64,000 nt of DNA, from contig JACGCM010000452.1 in NCBI GenBank assembly GCA_014058105.1, forward strand, positions 2,170,001 to 2,234,000, written 5' to 3'. The position numbers and the translations under genes are program-made. Below the pieces are notes generated by a model. That model had not been told where the DNA came from. It saw nothing but the letters and a program-made list of their open reading frames with translations, and made no database searches. Of the stretch, positions 21,101-31,037 are shown one piece after another (position 1 is the stretch's first letter; each line of letters opens with the position of its first letter). This DNA is from Kingdonia uniflora (Eukaryota; Streptophyta; Magnoliopsida; Ranunculales; Circaeasteraceae).

Positions 21101-22332
21101 TCAGATACATTGGACCTCACAACAAATTCGATGGCCCACTTCCGGAGGATCCTACAAAATGGCCGAGATTAATCGATAATGCCCGTAGATATATTGTCCA
21201 GGACAACCTCCTTTACAAAATATTAGTCACTGGTCCATACCTCCTCTGCCTATCCGAAAAAGAAGCACAACAATTCTTGCACGATCTACATGAAGGCACA
21301 TGTGGGTTCCATGCCGCATGACGATCTCTTGAAAACAGAGCATTAAAGAAAGGAATGTTCAGGCCTAAGATGAAAGCATAAACAATCGAGTACGCTCGCA
21401 AATGTGATGCTTGCCAACGTCACGGTCCAAAGATACGAGCCCCAGCGCTCGAACTACACTCAAGCTAAGTCACCTGGCCATTCAGACGAGGGGCTCTCGA
21501 TCTCATAAGAGAATTTCCAACAGTACCTGGAAAACGAAAGCATTTGTTGGTCGCTACGGACTAATTTACTAAATGGGTAGAGGCAGTCCCTTTGTGTCGA
21601 ACACGAGAAGACGAAGTCATCAGATTCATCTGGGAACACATTATCATTCGGTTCGGCAGACTGTATCTTATCAGAATTGATAATGGACCACAGTTCGTTG
21701 GCTTCAAAGTCGTCGTATTCCTCAATGAGCACAATATCATTCACTCCCCATCAAACCCTTACTATCCTCAAGGAAAGGGACAAGCTAAAATTACTAATCG
21801 AACAATTGTAGATGGACTCAAAAAGCGTTTAGATGACAAAAAAGGAAATTGGGTGAACGAGTTACCACACGTACTTTGGGCATATCGAACAACTCCAAGA
21901 ACAGCAACAGGTTGTACCCCATTCTTACTGGCCTACGGGACAAAAGCCATAATACCCACTCATTATCATCACCCAATACACGATCATGAGATGACAGATG
22001 AAGAAAATGAATTTCAGATCGCATGTAACCTGAATATGATCGAAGAAACACGCGAAAGAGCCATTGTCAATTTGGGAAGATATCAGCTTGCTTTATCACG
22101 GTCTTATAACAAGCGCATTCGACATCGAGAATTTAAAGTCAAGGACCTCGTTTTCTGAGAAATCCCCCAACATCGCAAAACACCTAATGCGGGAAAGTTA
22201 GCAGACAATTGGGAAGGTCCCTTCATCATAACTGGCGCGAGCGGTTTGGGGTCTTACGATTTAAGTAGACATGATGGAGTACCTATACCTAATCTATGGA
22301 ATGCCCGCCGACTGAAGCTATATCGAAATTAA
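21101..22332 (+). pseudogene. Gy2 pol: integrase
   Basis: H2C2 zinc finger (LHEGTCGFH near 21290, KCDACQ near 21408) with two stops, then the core: ATD.FTKWVEAVPL near 21553 (one stop), RIDNGPQFVGF near 21673, and KGQAKITNRTIVDGLKK near 21780. The third catalytic residue is Lys (AAA 21787-21789) instead of Glu. The segment 21592-22158 is open and covers most of the core and the C-terminal domain. It ends RRLKLYRN at 22332. Active-site loss would prevent strand transfer. Confidence 0.92.
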
Positions 22333-22417
22333 ACATGCTGTAACTTCAGATTTCACTCAATAAAGCAAATTTTCATCATCATGCTGCAAATCTATTTCAA
22401 CATTGTACTTTTCTTCA

Positions 22418-23575
22418 TATGGTTCGCTCAAATCGACCTACTACGGAGAATTACTACAACAATATCTACTTCATAGCTCTTCAAATATACACGCTCTCCG
22501 AGGATCACTTATTGAGTCAATCAATTCGATCTGGTAGAGATGCCATTTCAGCTATGCAATATTCTACACAAATCCTATCATGGTTTCTCAGCTCGACCTA
22601 TAACCGAGATCTGCTTCATAGCTCTTCAAATATACACGCTCTCCGAGGATCACTTATTGAGTCAATCAATTCGATCTGGCAGAGATGCCATTTCAGCTAT
22701 GCAATATTCGGCACAAATCCCATCATGGTCGCTCAGCTCGATCTATAACCGGGATCTGCTTCATAGCTCTTCAAATATACACGCTCTCCAAGGATCGCTT
22801 ATTGAGTCAATCAATTCGATCTGGCAGAGATGCCATTTCAGCTATACAATATTCGACACAAGTCCCATCACTGTCGCTCAGCTCGACCTATAACCGGGAT
22901 CTGCTTCATAACTCTTCAAATATACACGCCCTCCGAGGATCGCTTATTGAGTCAATCAATTTGATCTGGCAGAGATGCCATTTCAACTATGCAATATTCA
23001 ACACAAGTCCCATCACGGTCGCTCAGCTCGATCTATAACCGGGATCTGCTTCATAGCTCTTCAAATATACGAGCTCTCCGAGGATCGCTTATTGAGTCAA
23101 TCAATTCGATCTGGCAGGGACGCCATTTCAGCTATGTAATATTCAACACAAGTCCCATCACGGTCGCTCAGCTCGACCTATAACCGGGATCTGCTTCATA
23201 GCTCTTCAAATATATACACGCTCTCCGAGGATCGCTTATTGAGTAAATTAATTCGATCTGGCAGAAATGCCATTCAGCTATGCAATATTCAATACATGTC
23301 CCATCACGATCGTTAAGATCGACCTATAACCGGGATCTACTTCATAGCTCTTCAACCTATCCACGCTCTACGAGGATCGCTTATTGAGTCAATCAATTCG
23401 ATCTAGTAGAGACGCCATTCAGCTATGCAATATTCAATACATGTCCCCTCATGGTCGCTCAGCTCGACCTATAACTGGGATCTACATATGCGTTGCCTCG
23501 AGGGTCACTTATAGAGATAATCAATTTGACTTGGCAATAACGCGCCCTTCAAATATCTCATTACGGTCTTTATTG
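22418..23575. repeat. 145-bp tandem repeat array, 7-8 units (Gy2 3' region)
   Basis: The landmark TCATAGCTCTTCAAATATAC recurs at 22471, 22616, 22761, 22906, 23051, 23196 and 23342, a spacing of 145 (once 146) bp. The first and last units are degenerate. Open frames across it differ by frame between units because 145 is not a multiple of 3, so it is not a coding repeat. It lies between integrase and the 3' end of the antisense gene. Confidence 0.95.
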
Positions 23576-23763
23576 ATTTGTTAAAATTGACTTATACACG
23601 TTACAATGCCACATCACTAAATATCTATATGATCTTTCGTTGGATCACCAAATTCGATTATACATAGATATAACAACAAACTTTTTTATCTACTCAATAT
23701 TTGACATTTTTCTACAGCAAAGACATACTTACACTCTGTCTCATTACAATATAAACAATGAAA

Positions 23764-26700
23764 CTACTGCTCGTGCTTTGGGCGTACAATATTCGAACTC
23801 TCCCCAGGCCCAGATGAAAGTAAGACATGGGACAAAATAGCCGCATCCACTACAGTAGAAGGTGCATTCAGCAATTCCATAACTCTCGGCATCAAATTAT
23901 CTATATAAGATAACCGTGCTAGCTGCAAGTCATATTCTGTAACATATTCAGTTGTAGCAGCAAAGATCGACTCACGCTCTGTTCAAAATTTCTCTACATC
24001 AACATGCAATAAAGCCATAGCACGCAACGTAACATTTTCCGTAGTCAACAACGTAGCTTCATAAAATTCGGCTTTCACTTTGTTTAGTTCATCGTCAAGA
24101 TCTTTACATCGAGCTTCTAGAAAAAATTTCCCCTGTAGTAACGAGCCTCTATATTGCTTCATTATCTGTACACTGTGCTCCATCTCCTGCTTCAGACGGT
24201 GTAACTTGTTATCTACCTCCTTCGAATAATTGATCTCGGCTTCAGCTGTGTCCATCATCCTCTGCGACTCTTTATACTTTGCAAGGAGTTCCTCGAAAAC
24301 TTTATTACCTTGAATACACTCCTGTACCAAAGCTTGTTTGTCCCGATCAAGATCAGCGATCCGCGAATTACACTTATTAATGGCCTCATTAAGCTCTCGA
24401 TCTCTCTTGGAACATGCCTCCTCGTGAGTTTTGGCACGGTCATTTTTTCTCTGATATGAATCTCGAGCCTTACGCAAATCCCAGTTCAGCTTTTTCAGGC
24501 GCTCTCGCATATAACGGATTTCAGAATCTTGCTTCTTTAAGAGATGAGTATTATTTGCTATCACCGATTGATGTTACAACAGATCATTCTTCTATTTTTC
24601 AATCGTACTTAGCAGATCTAGCACTTGTTGATTCGCCGCCATGGTCTCCGACTTTTTCTTCTTCAGAGATTCTTTCCACTGTTCAGATTTGTTATTAGCA
24701 GTCAATATCTCGGCATCCTTACATGACAACTCTACAGTCACAACATTTAGCCGACTCTACAGCTCCAACATCTCAGATTCCAGCTTTGAATTTAACAAAG
24801 TCTTTCTTTCAATCGCCAACGAACATTGTTGCAATTTGGCAGACAATTTTTTATTTGAAGCGGATAAGGCAACCAATTTATCATTTTCTTTGTCTTTAAC
24901 CTAGATGAGCAAATCACAAGAGACAATATATCTATCAACAGATATTCATTCCTACAAGACATATCATTCTACAGCATTTATTACAACATTAAGCTATGAT
25001 ACACGAATCAACTATATTATGCAACGTACAATCAAATGCCACAATCTAGTTGGCTTGTGTCGCACCCTACTACTACTAGCATCTACTTGCAAAGGCTCAT
25101 TAAAGATTACGACCTCATACGGATAGGTCTAATGCCATGTGTGAGGCAGCAGATCTTCGATCTCCTCCTCCTCAGACTCTTCAGCTCGTGGTTTTGAGGT
25201 TGAAGCTCCCCCACCCTCATCCCCTTTTGCAAACCACATATTTTCAACCTTATCATTCTCTACTTCTACATCTTTACCACAGCTCGAGATATAACGCCTA
25301 AATTCATTTTTTACTCTCTCGAGCTCGCCCCCATAAAACGTGATCACATCAGCCATCTGACGTTCGTGGTCCGTATCGGTAGCACCTTTCCCCCGCATTG
25401 GAGTAATTTTCTTCTTCAAGCATGATTGGGATACTTGCAGACATTGTTACGTATCTAGTAAACGCGCTTCTAACAATGTCACTCTCTTCTCAGAGTTCTG
25501 CAACAGCCTAGCACACTCTACCTTTTCTCTCTCCAGACATGTATTATGACCCTTGCACCACTCCAGTTCATCACAAGCACGCCTCATATCAATTTCTAAT
25601 TGTGCGTAGATCTTTCTATCCTCCTTTTTTATGTTGAAGAAAATGATCATCATTGCCCTTTGCCCCTACAAAAGTCAAGCTCATCAGGCAATGAACCTAC
25701 ACCACCCCATATGATGGATACTCCAGCCCGAGCTGAGTATCCCTGCGTCTCTCAACTATGGCGGTTGTGGCCTCTTGCGCTAAGAATTTTACCCGAGCTG
25801 GGTCCGGCACTATGTCTCTCTCAGTTAACAGTTCTAAATAGGCCTTCTTCAAACCCCGCTCACTATCATCTTCGGCCTCAAAATACAGCGTCAAAGACAA
25901 TAATAACCTTTGACACTCTAACTTATCGCTCTCATCTACGAATCGCTTATCCTTAAGGGATTTTTGGAGTAAAACGAACCTATCGGTCTCTTTTTGCAAA
26001 ACCTCATCCCTCTCAATTTTTATCTTCCCATATCTACATTGAAGTTTGAATAACTCCTTAAAGGTTTAATCAAAATTTGACTTAAGAAAGCGTCTTTCAT
26101 ATTCAAGTTTATTGTATACCTGTTGAGTACGATTGATATAATCCCTTGCTCGACTCAAGGCCTTCTCCATCTCGATCACTTTCCCCCTCAAATGAACTAC
26201 CTCCTACATACAAATCATACATTCACATCAAAACAACATATATGAACAACAACCACATAAATTTCAAAACCTCGTCAAAAATAGTTCTACCACCAATACA
26301 AAGGAAAAAGTTCGACTAAGTCTCAAGAACTATGCTACAACTATAGAATCAAGATTTAGATCATGCTACCTCCTTAGTCGGATCATCAGCCACTGGAGGA
26401 GCCGGGGTCTGCTCAGTCACTGGAGAAGCATCATCCCCTGGGAAGACGATCTCGCCATACTTCCCTGCAAGAGGAAGGTCGATATCCTCTCTGCTCAAAC
26501 CCTAGAAGTAGAAGGCTTGAATCAGCTTATTTTGGGAAGCCACCGCAATATCAATAGCCTTCTTCGCCTCATCTTTAACCTCTTGCTTTGTAGCGGCAGC
26601 TTCCTTCTCGAACTGCTCCCTCTGCAGCACCTTCTCCTTCTCGAACTGCTCCCTCTGCAGCATCTTCTCCTGCTCGAACTATTCTCGCAGAGTAGCTTTC

Positions 26701-26786
26701 TCTGCATCATGTTGTCGAACAAGTTCACCACGATTCGCAGTGGCTAGCTTCAACACCTCCTCGGTTGATTTCCAAGCAACAGAAAG
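23764..26786 (-). pseudogene. Gy2 antisense gene: coiled-coil C-terminal exons
   Basis: Runs from an acceptor (GGTACAG) at 26787 to a stop at 23764-23766. The longest open piece (24564-23983, 193 codons) is a continuous coiled coil (IRYMRERLKKLNWDLRKARD, LLAKYKESQRMMDTAEAEI). Upstream, EQFEKEKVLQ-type 11-residue units repeat three times (26607-26700), and FYGGELERVKNEFRRY with an acidic tail lies at 25419-25129. The C-terminus has YDLQLARLSYID as in Gy1. A structural, self-associating protein is plausible. Function is unknown. Stops separate the pieces. Confidence 0.72.
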
Positions 26787-26867
26787 CTGTACCACAAATA
26801 CAACAAAACAGTATTACAAGATATGATCATTACTGGAAAATATTTAATCAAATAACACATTGCATAC

Positions 26868-27365
26868 TTGAGAGATGCTGGATTGAATTTGAGTATCTAG
26901 GTGGATGGGATCACGTGTAGCCAAGTCCAACGCCTCCTGCTCTACGGCTTCGAAGCTGACACCCTTCAAAGAAGCTCGAATATCTTTACCAGATTCTTTT
27001 TTTTGCTTCTTCAGAAGAGGAGCCATATTCACATCAGCAACCACCCCCTCAGTTCCCACCGCGCGGTATCTGTACAGGAGCTGTTTGTTCAGAAGGCGGC
27101 ACCGTCTTTTTCATTCTTGGTTGTCGAACTAAGGAGCTCAAAGTACCCATAGCACAGACATGAATCTCCATAACATCAGCATAAGCAGAGCCAGATGTAG
27201 CCATAGCTCATTTTTGATGAACTCGCTGTACTTTTTCAACTACAGAGTTAAGCCTTTTCTCTCTGTGAATTCCTAGTTCTTCAAGAACTTTGTTCAGTTC
27301 GCTCCCTTCTCGACTAACGACGTCGAACAAACTTGATGTATCACCAACAACTTTTGGATTAGGCT
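26868..27365 (-). pseudogene. Gy2 antisense gene: LFDxV exon
   Basis: Begins after the TTTTGGCAG acceptor with PNPKVVGDTSSLFDVVSRE, then LEELGIHREKRLNSVVEKVQ. A frameshift leads to APLLKKQKKESGKDIRASLK and SISQ at a GTATGC donor (26867). It is homologous to 6932-6392 in Gy1 and 60472-60880 in Gy3. No known domain. Two or more stops. Confidence 0.72.
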
Positions 27366-27444
27366 CTGCCAAAATAGCAACAAACTATGTTAGCAGCTCG
27401 CAATAAGTTAAGAGGCAAAATACAGGCAGAATGAAGACACTTAC
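27366..27444 (-). other. Conserved intron in the Gy2 antisense gene
   Basis: 79-nt candidate intron: donor GTAAGTG, acceptor TTTTGGCAG, phase 1, 11 codons after EEP. Same position as the introns in Gy1 (82 nt) and Gy3 (79 nt). Confidence 0.85.
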
Positions 27445-28267
27445 TCTCTTTAAAAATTTTATATATCTGCTCGAGCGCGGGTTCCTCAGGCACTTCCATA
27501 CAATTACCCCTCACCATCACAAGATGGTCGCACCAGGGCCTCCCAGAAGACTCAAAATCAAAGAATTTTAGCCTCACCGAATCATTAAATAAGTATCCGC
27601 TCTTCCGATCTTTCACATACTTAAACTTATTGTATTTCAAGACATCGTCCGCAACAAATTATCTTGCAATACCACCATCTCTCCACTTCTGATTAAGGAC
27701 TTCACAGACTCTCATCATCTCAAAGATGTTACCATTTAATTGACCAGGGCAACTCTTTAGTGTATTCATTACACCTTTTTGGAAAAAGGTTAGGGGAATA
27801 CTCAACCCATATGCGACCTGGTTCAAATAACAGAGAAATCCTTCCTCTACGACCTCTGATCCAGTTCCATTATAATAAACGATATCTAAATCATTTCCTA
27901 TATCCATACTTCTCTTCCAACGATCCAGAGAAGGCACCTGATAATGCTCTACATTGCCACTCGGTCTCACCGGAGTTCTAAACCACAACCCAGTATTCAT
28001 CACATAATTCCCCCATTCTCCGTCTAAACTCTTTTTTTACTGTAAAAATTTCTTCGCTACGTCTACATTCTCGGGATACTTAAAAAATTGCCCAGTTTCA
28101 TCCCCCGCATGCAATCCTACATCCTTCCAAGAAGAAACAGATGGATTATCAGCAGTCACAGTACCAATTACCACAAAATCATCCATAGTCCTATCAAACG
28201 ATGATGATTCCTCACTACTGGCAGATACAACAAATTTACTACTGGATTTCGGGTTTTTTGAGCGCAT
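27445..28267 (-). pseudogene. Gy2 antisense gene: gypsy-type putative transposase domain
   Basis: Starts after a GTGGTAG acceptor with MRSKNPKSSSKFVVSASSEES and an acidic linker, then GEWGNYVMNTGLWFRTPVRP, LDRWKRSMDI, GFLCYLNQVAYGLSIPLTFF, QLNGNIFEMMRVCEVLN and DVLKYNKFKYVKDRKSGYLF. It ends EEPALEQIYKIFKE at the intron donor. It matches the Gy1 and Gy3 exons throughout, and the order of motifs fits the plant gypsy-type putative transposase family (Pfam Transposase_28-like). Stops near 28038 and 27659 disable it. Confidence 0.8.
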
Positions 28268-28478
28268 CTACCACAAATAAAGGGAAAATCAATTCAGAGT
28301 TTTTATTAATAAAATAGGCATCCTCCCTCAGCTGTACCCAACACGTTATTAATCTACCCAAAAAGTACACAAACGCAACCTACCAGTTTTCCAAGAAACA
28401 AATACAACAACAAAAAATATGGAAGCAAAGACACTAACCTGTACTAGAAGAGCAACAGTCCTCAACTCCGGTCATCGC

Positions 28479-28776
28479 TCATACCTCAGATGATAAAACT
28501 TTGTCCTTCTTAGCAAGATCACAGAACACTGGAGGACTGCATTCAAAATTTGAAGTTTTTCTCTCTCTAGAAATGCTTCTGCCTCTGTCTGCAACTGATT
28601 GTGGTTTAAGAGAAGAGGGAAGAAAAGTTTTTATATTTTCCCTCAGTTTCTGAAACGACGGCTCTTCGAGATACGTGTCCACGTCATCTCTCCTAACAGG
28701 CACGTCTTTTCGTTTGCCCTCATAATGGTTTTTGGCGTAACGTGTTCTGTGGCCACGTCTGTCCCTCTCCTCTGCC
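28479..28776 (-). pseudogene. Gy2 antisense gene: Arg-rich exon
   Basis: Open from MAEERDRRGHRTRYAKNHYE to KKDKVLSSE, followed at once by GTATGAG, a possible donor. It aligns with the 8600-8370 segment of Gy1 (EPSFQKLRENIK / ELSFRKPRESLK). Basic and hydrophilic, it could bind nucleic acid, but no motif proves it. It precedes the transposase-like exon. Confidence 0.65.
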
Positions 28777-29083
28777 ATTATTAAGGACTCACTGCCCAAG
28801 AAGATTTATACAGATCATACAACACGATTACTTACAGTAATAACCTTCTACGGCTGCATGATCCTACTACGTTTTTTTATCGCATGGTTCTAGTTTAAAA
28901 ACCTAATTACAGTTATTACAGCTGTCACTTACCGCAATATCGGCTTGACAGAAGCCAAAAATCAGCAGCAAATCCTGCTTCAGTTCCATTTCAGTCAAAA
29001 AATATCATTGATACAGAAAGCAATGATAAGCCGACCTCAACACAAGCAAATCAATTTATTATGATCAATCATCCGACCTTACA

Positions 29084-29299
29084 TACAATAACAGAACGGA
29101 TAACTCTCTTCACCACGCGGAATGGTTTCAATATCAACAACTCTGACATCCTCTTTAGCAAGTTTATCCAGCGCATTTTCAAAGCCTCCGACCAAGTTCC
29201 ACCATATCTCAATAAGGCCATACATATATAAGAGCGACTTATACAGTTTGGATATATCAACACTACGACCTACATATTTTCGACCTATGTCATCGGTGA
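29084..29299 (-). pseudogene. Gy2 antisense cassette: second short ORF (b2), fragment
   Basis: Minus-strand reading TDDIGRKYVGRSVDISKLYK, then IEIWWNLVGGFENALDKLAKED and VDIETIPRGEE, weakly similar to the b2 segment of Gy1 (DATVREM...CDKLVEEDAG...GEIIPCGE). No start is certain. Function is unknown. Confidence 0.4.
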
Positions 29300-29591
29300 C
29301 TAGTTCAATATTTATTCAATAGTGTCTTGCAACAGTTCTAAAAGTAGCTTTAAGCACTTACAAGATAAGATAATAGAGTTCAAATTTATTATTCAAGAAA
29401 AACAAGTTACAAGAGCGAACACTTCAACCAGTTCGGAAATAAAGATTACAAGTTCCACAGACAATTTTGTCTTTTACAAAGAATAGCCTACGTTGTAGAC
29501 GACAGTGTAACACTTAAAAAGAAACAATGGCAGACCCAACAGAAAAACTCAAAGCCCAAGGATGGGAATTGGAATGAAACAGATGACAAAA

Positions 29592-29981
29592 TTAATCCCA
29601 CCACTTCTCCATAACCCCCACCTCCGCTTCCAGCGAAGGACCTCCTCCACCATTACAATACCCAATCTTTCGTAGGGTATCGACAGTACTTTTCAGACGA
29701 CTTCCCCGCCTTCTTGTCTTTCGCCACCACTGCATCTTCTGCAAGTATCCGCAGACAGGACCGACGGGGAGTAGTAAACAGACCACATAATGGAATCGCC
29801 ACAGTTGATAAAAATCATCATTTGCCTCCTCTACTTCTTCCCACGACATCCCATGGAAAGTTGGAGGAACAGGGATTGGAGTCGGCAAAGAAAGACTTTG
29901 GGTGCCAAAATAACGAGTTTGGAGACTTGCCATTTTTGTCTGAACTCTAACTTCATATGTTTGGCGTCGAGTTGTCACCAT
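29592..29981 (-). CDS. Gy2 antisense cassette: first short ORF (b1), intact
   Basis: Open frame of 129 codons from ATG 29981 (MVTTRRQTYEVRVQTKMASL) to TAA at 29592. Features are YFGTQSLSLPTPIPVPPTF, GMSWEEVEEANDDFYQLWRF, a basic stretch KTRRRGSR, and an acidic C-terminus ending GVMEKWWD. Related ORFs lie at the same place in Gy1 (10437-9962, broken) and Gy3 (57085-57387). It is the first ORF of the antisense cassette, with a TATA-like box about 74 nt upstream. No domain is recognised. Its survival as an open frame in a decayed element may be chance. Confidence 0.6.
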   Translation of the reverse strand: MVTTRRQTYEVRVQTKMASLQTRYFGTQSLSLPTPIPVPPTFHGMSWEEVEEANDDFYQLWRFHYVVCLLLPVGPVCGYLQKMQWWRKTRRRGSRLKSTVDTLRKIGYCNGGGGPSLEAEVGVMEKWWD

Positions 29982-30054
29982 CACTACTACTCAACCCAAC
30001 CTGAATGACTGACAACGTTAACCAGGGTGAACAGTGATAACAAACTATTCACCA

Positions 30055-30063
30055 TATTTTATA
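30055..30063 (-). promoter_or_regulatory. TATA-like box of the Gy2 antisense cassette
   Basis: TATAAAATA on the minus strand, 74 nt upstream of the b1 ATG. The position matches boxes in Gy1 (10533) and Gy3 (57008). Confidence 0.55.
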
Positions 30064-30261
30064 CTAGCATCATTTAATGCACTCCACAACTTCAAATAAG
30101 ATATTCATCACAAGTGCATGTCTCAAGAGAAATTTTTGGGAGACCCAAAAGTCGAAACTACTATTCTTCCAAGATAAAATGGAAGCCATCAATATAACAT
30201 TCAATTTAGACGACTGGACTTCTCAACCAACACCACTCGCTACACACGTTTCTTCTACTAT

Positions 30262-30279
30262 TGGGTGAGAGGGGGCAGT
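30262..30279 (+). promoter_or_regulatory. Gy2 polypurine tract
   Basis: TGGGTGAGAGGGGGCAGT directly before the 3' LTR start TGTGAGGGC. Confidence 0.85.
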
Positions 30280-31037
30280 TGTGAGGGCTTATTTCTAATC
30301 CCCGTACTGAGTTTGATATTCGAACTCACATAACTCGAGTAAACGTACTGATAACCAATCAATGACTAAAAGCAAGGAGATTGTAATACAGACTTCCTCA
30401 TCTACAGCTCGGGGATGACAAAACATCCAATAACATCGCACTGCAGAAAATACTCAGATATCTATCAATAGTTCGAATACACGCGAACACTATTAGAGAT
30501 CATATCTTCATCAATAGTTCGAAGATATTAAAGCATCCTGTGACTTCGCGCTACTCCTCCACTTGTCAACAGGTCGTATGCACGCGAGCATCACAGGAGA
30601 TCGTATCTTCCCAACGGTCTGAAGCCACAACTAAAGAATGTTAATAGATCCGTTACAGATCAACAAGTATCAAGACGTTACAAAAGTCCACAATGAAGAC
30701 TCATCAAAACCCGATATTGTAACGTTCCTCATCAACGTAACCAATGGTCATATTATAAGACCTATAAATAAGACTAGATAGCTACGAATTAGAGGGACTG
30801 CTTTGAGAACCTCTAAGAGATCATTTCTACATCTCTATCTCTCTCTTTGTAATAACTAGCAGTCTAAATATACCTCTCTCTCTTTCTAAAATCCTCAGGA
30901 GAGGTCGTGGTTTTTAACCCATTCAAGTGTTTTCCACGCTAAATCTACTGTTGTTTGTTTCCTATTCATAACTAAATATACTAGATTTCGAAAGTGTAAA
31001 ACGCTATCTTCGTGCAATACAAAAATTGGCTATTACA
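30280..31037 (+). repeat. Gy2 3' LTR
   Basis: 758 bp, TGTGAGGGCTTATTTC...GGCTATTACA. TATAAATA at 30763-30770 is the likely promoter TATA box of this LTR. Its last 200 bp match the 5' LTR (16551-16761). Co1 RNase H resumes directly after it. Confidence 0.93.

Larger units (their letters stand above)
16541..31037 (+). mobile_element. Gy2: Tat-like Ty3/gypsy retrotransposon, nearly complete
   Basis: 14.5-kb plus-strand element with 5' LTR, PBS-like site, gag, protease, RT, RNase H, integrase, a 145-bp tandem array, a long antisense gene, polypurine tract and 3' LTR. It lies inside Co1 RNase H. The flanking pentamers are CTTTG (16536-16540) and CGTCG (31038-31042), presumed diverged copies of one duplication. 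Removing Gy2 and the right pentamer restores the copia H-L-A-K-N motif. Numerous stops, a Lys in place of the catalytic Glu in integrase and a 5' LTR deletion make it inactive. Confidence 0.93.

Noticed and set aside
22419..23183. Several overlapping ORFs of 64-117 codons sharing a repeated peptide
   Set aside because: They are created by the 145-bp tandem repeat. The unit is not a multiple of three, so the frame shifts from unit to unit and no protein is conserved.
22418..23575. Possible CRISPR-like array
   Set aside because: Units are contiguous 145-bp tandem repeats with no unique spacers, in plant DNA.
26522..26731. Arg/Ser-rich minus-strand ORF resembling an SR protein
   Set aside because: Out-of-frame reading of the 33-bp repeat; the in-frame reading is the EQFEKEK coiled coil.
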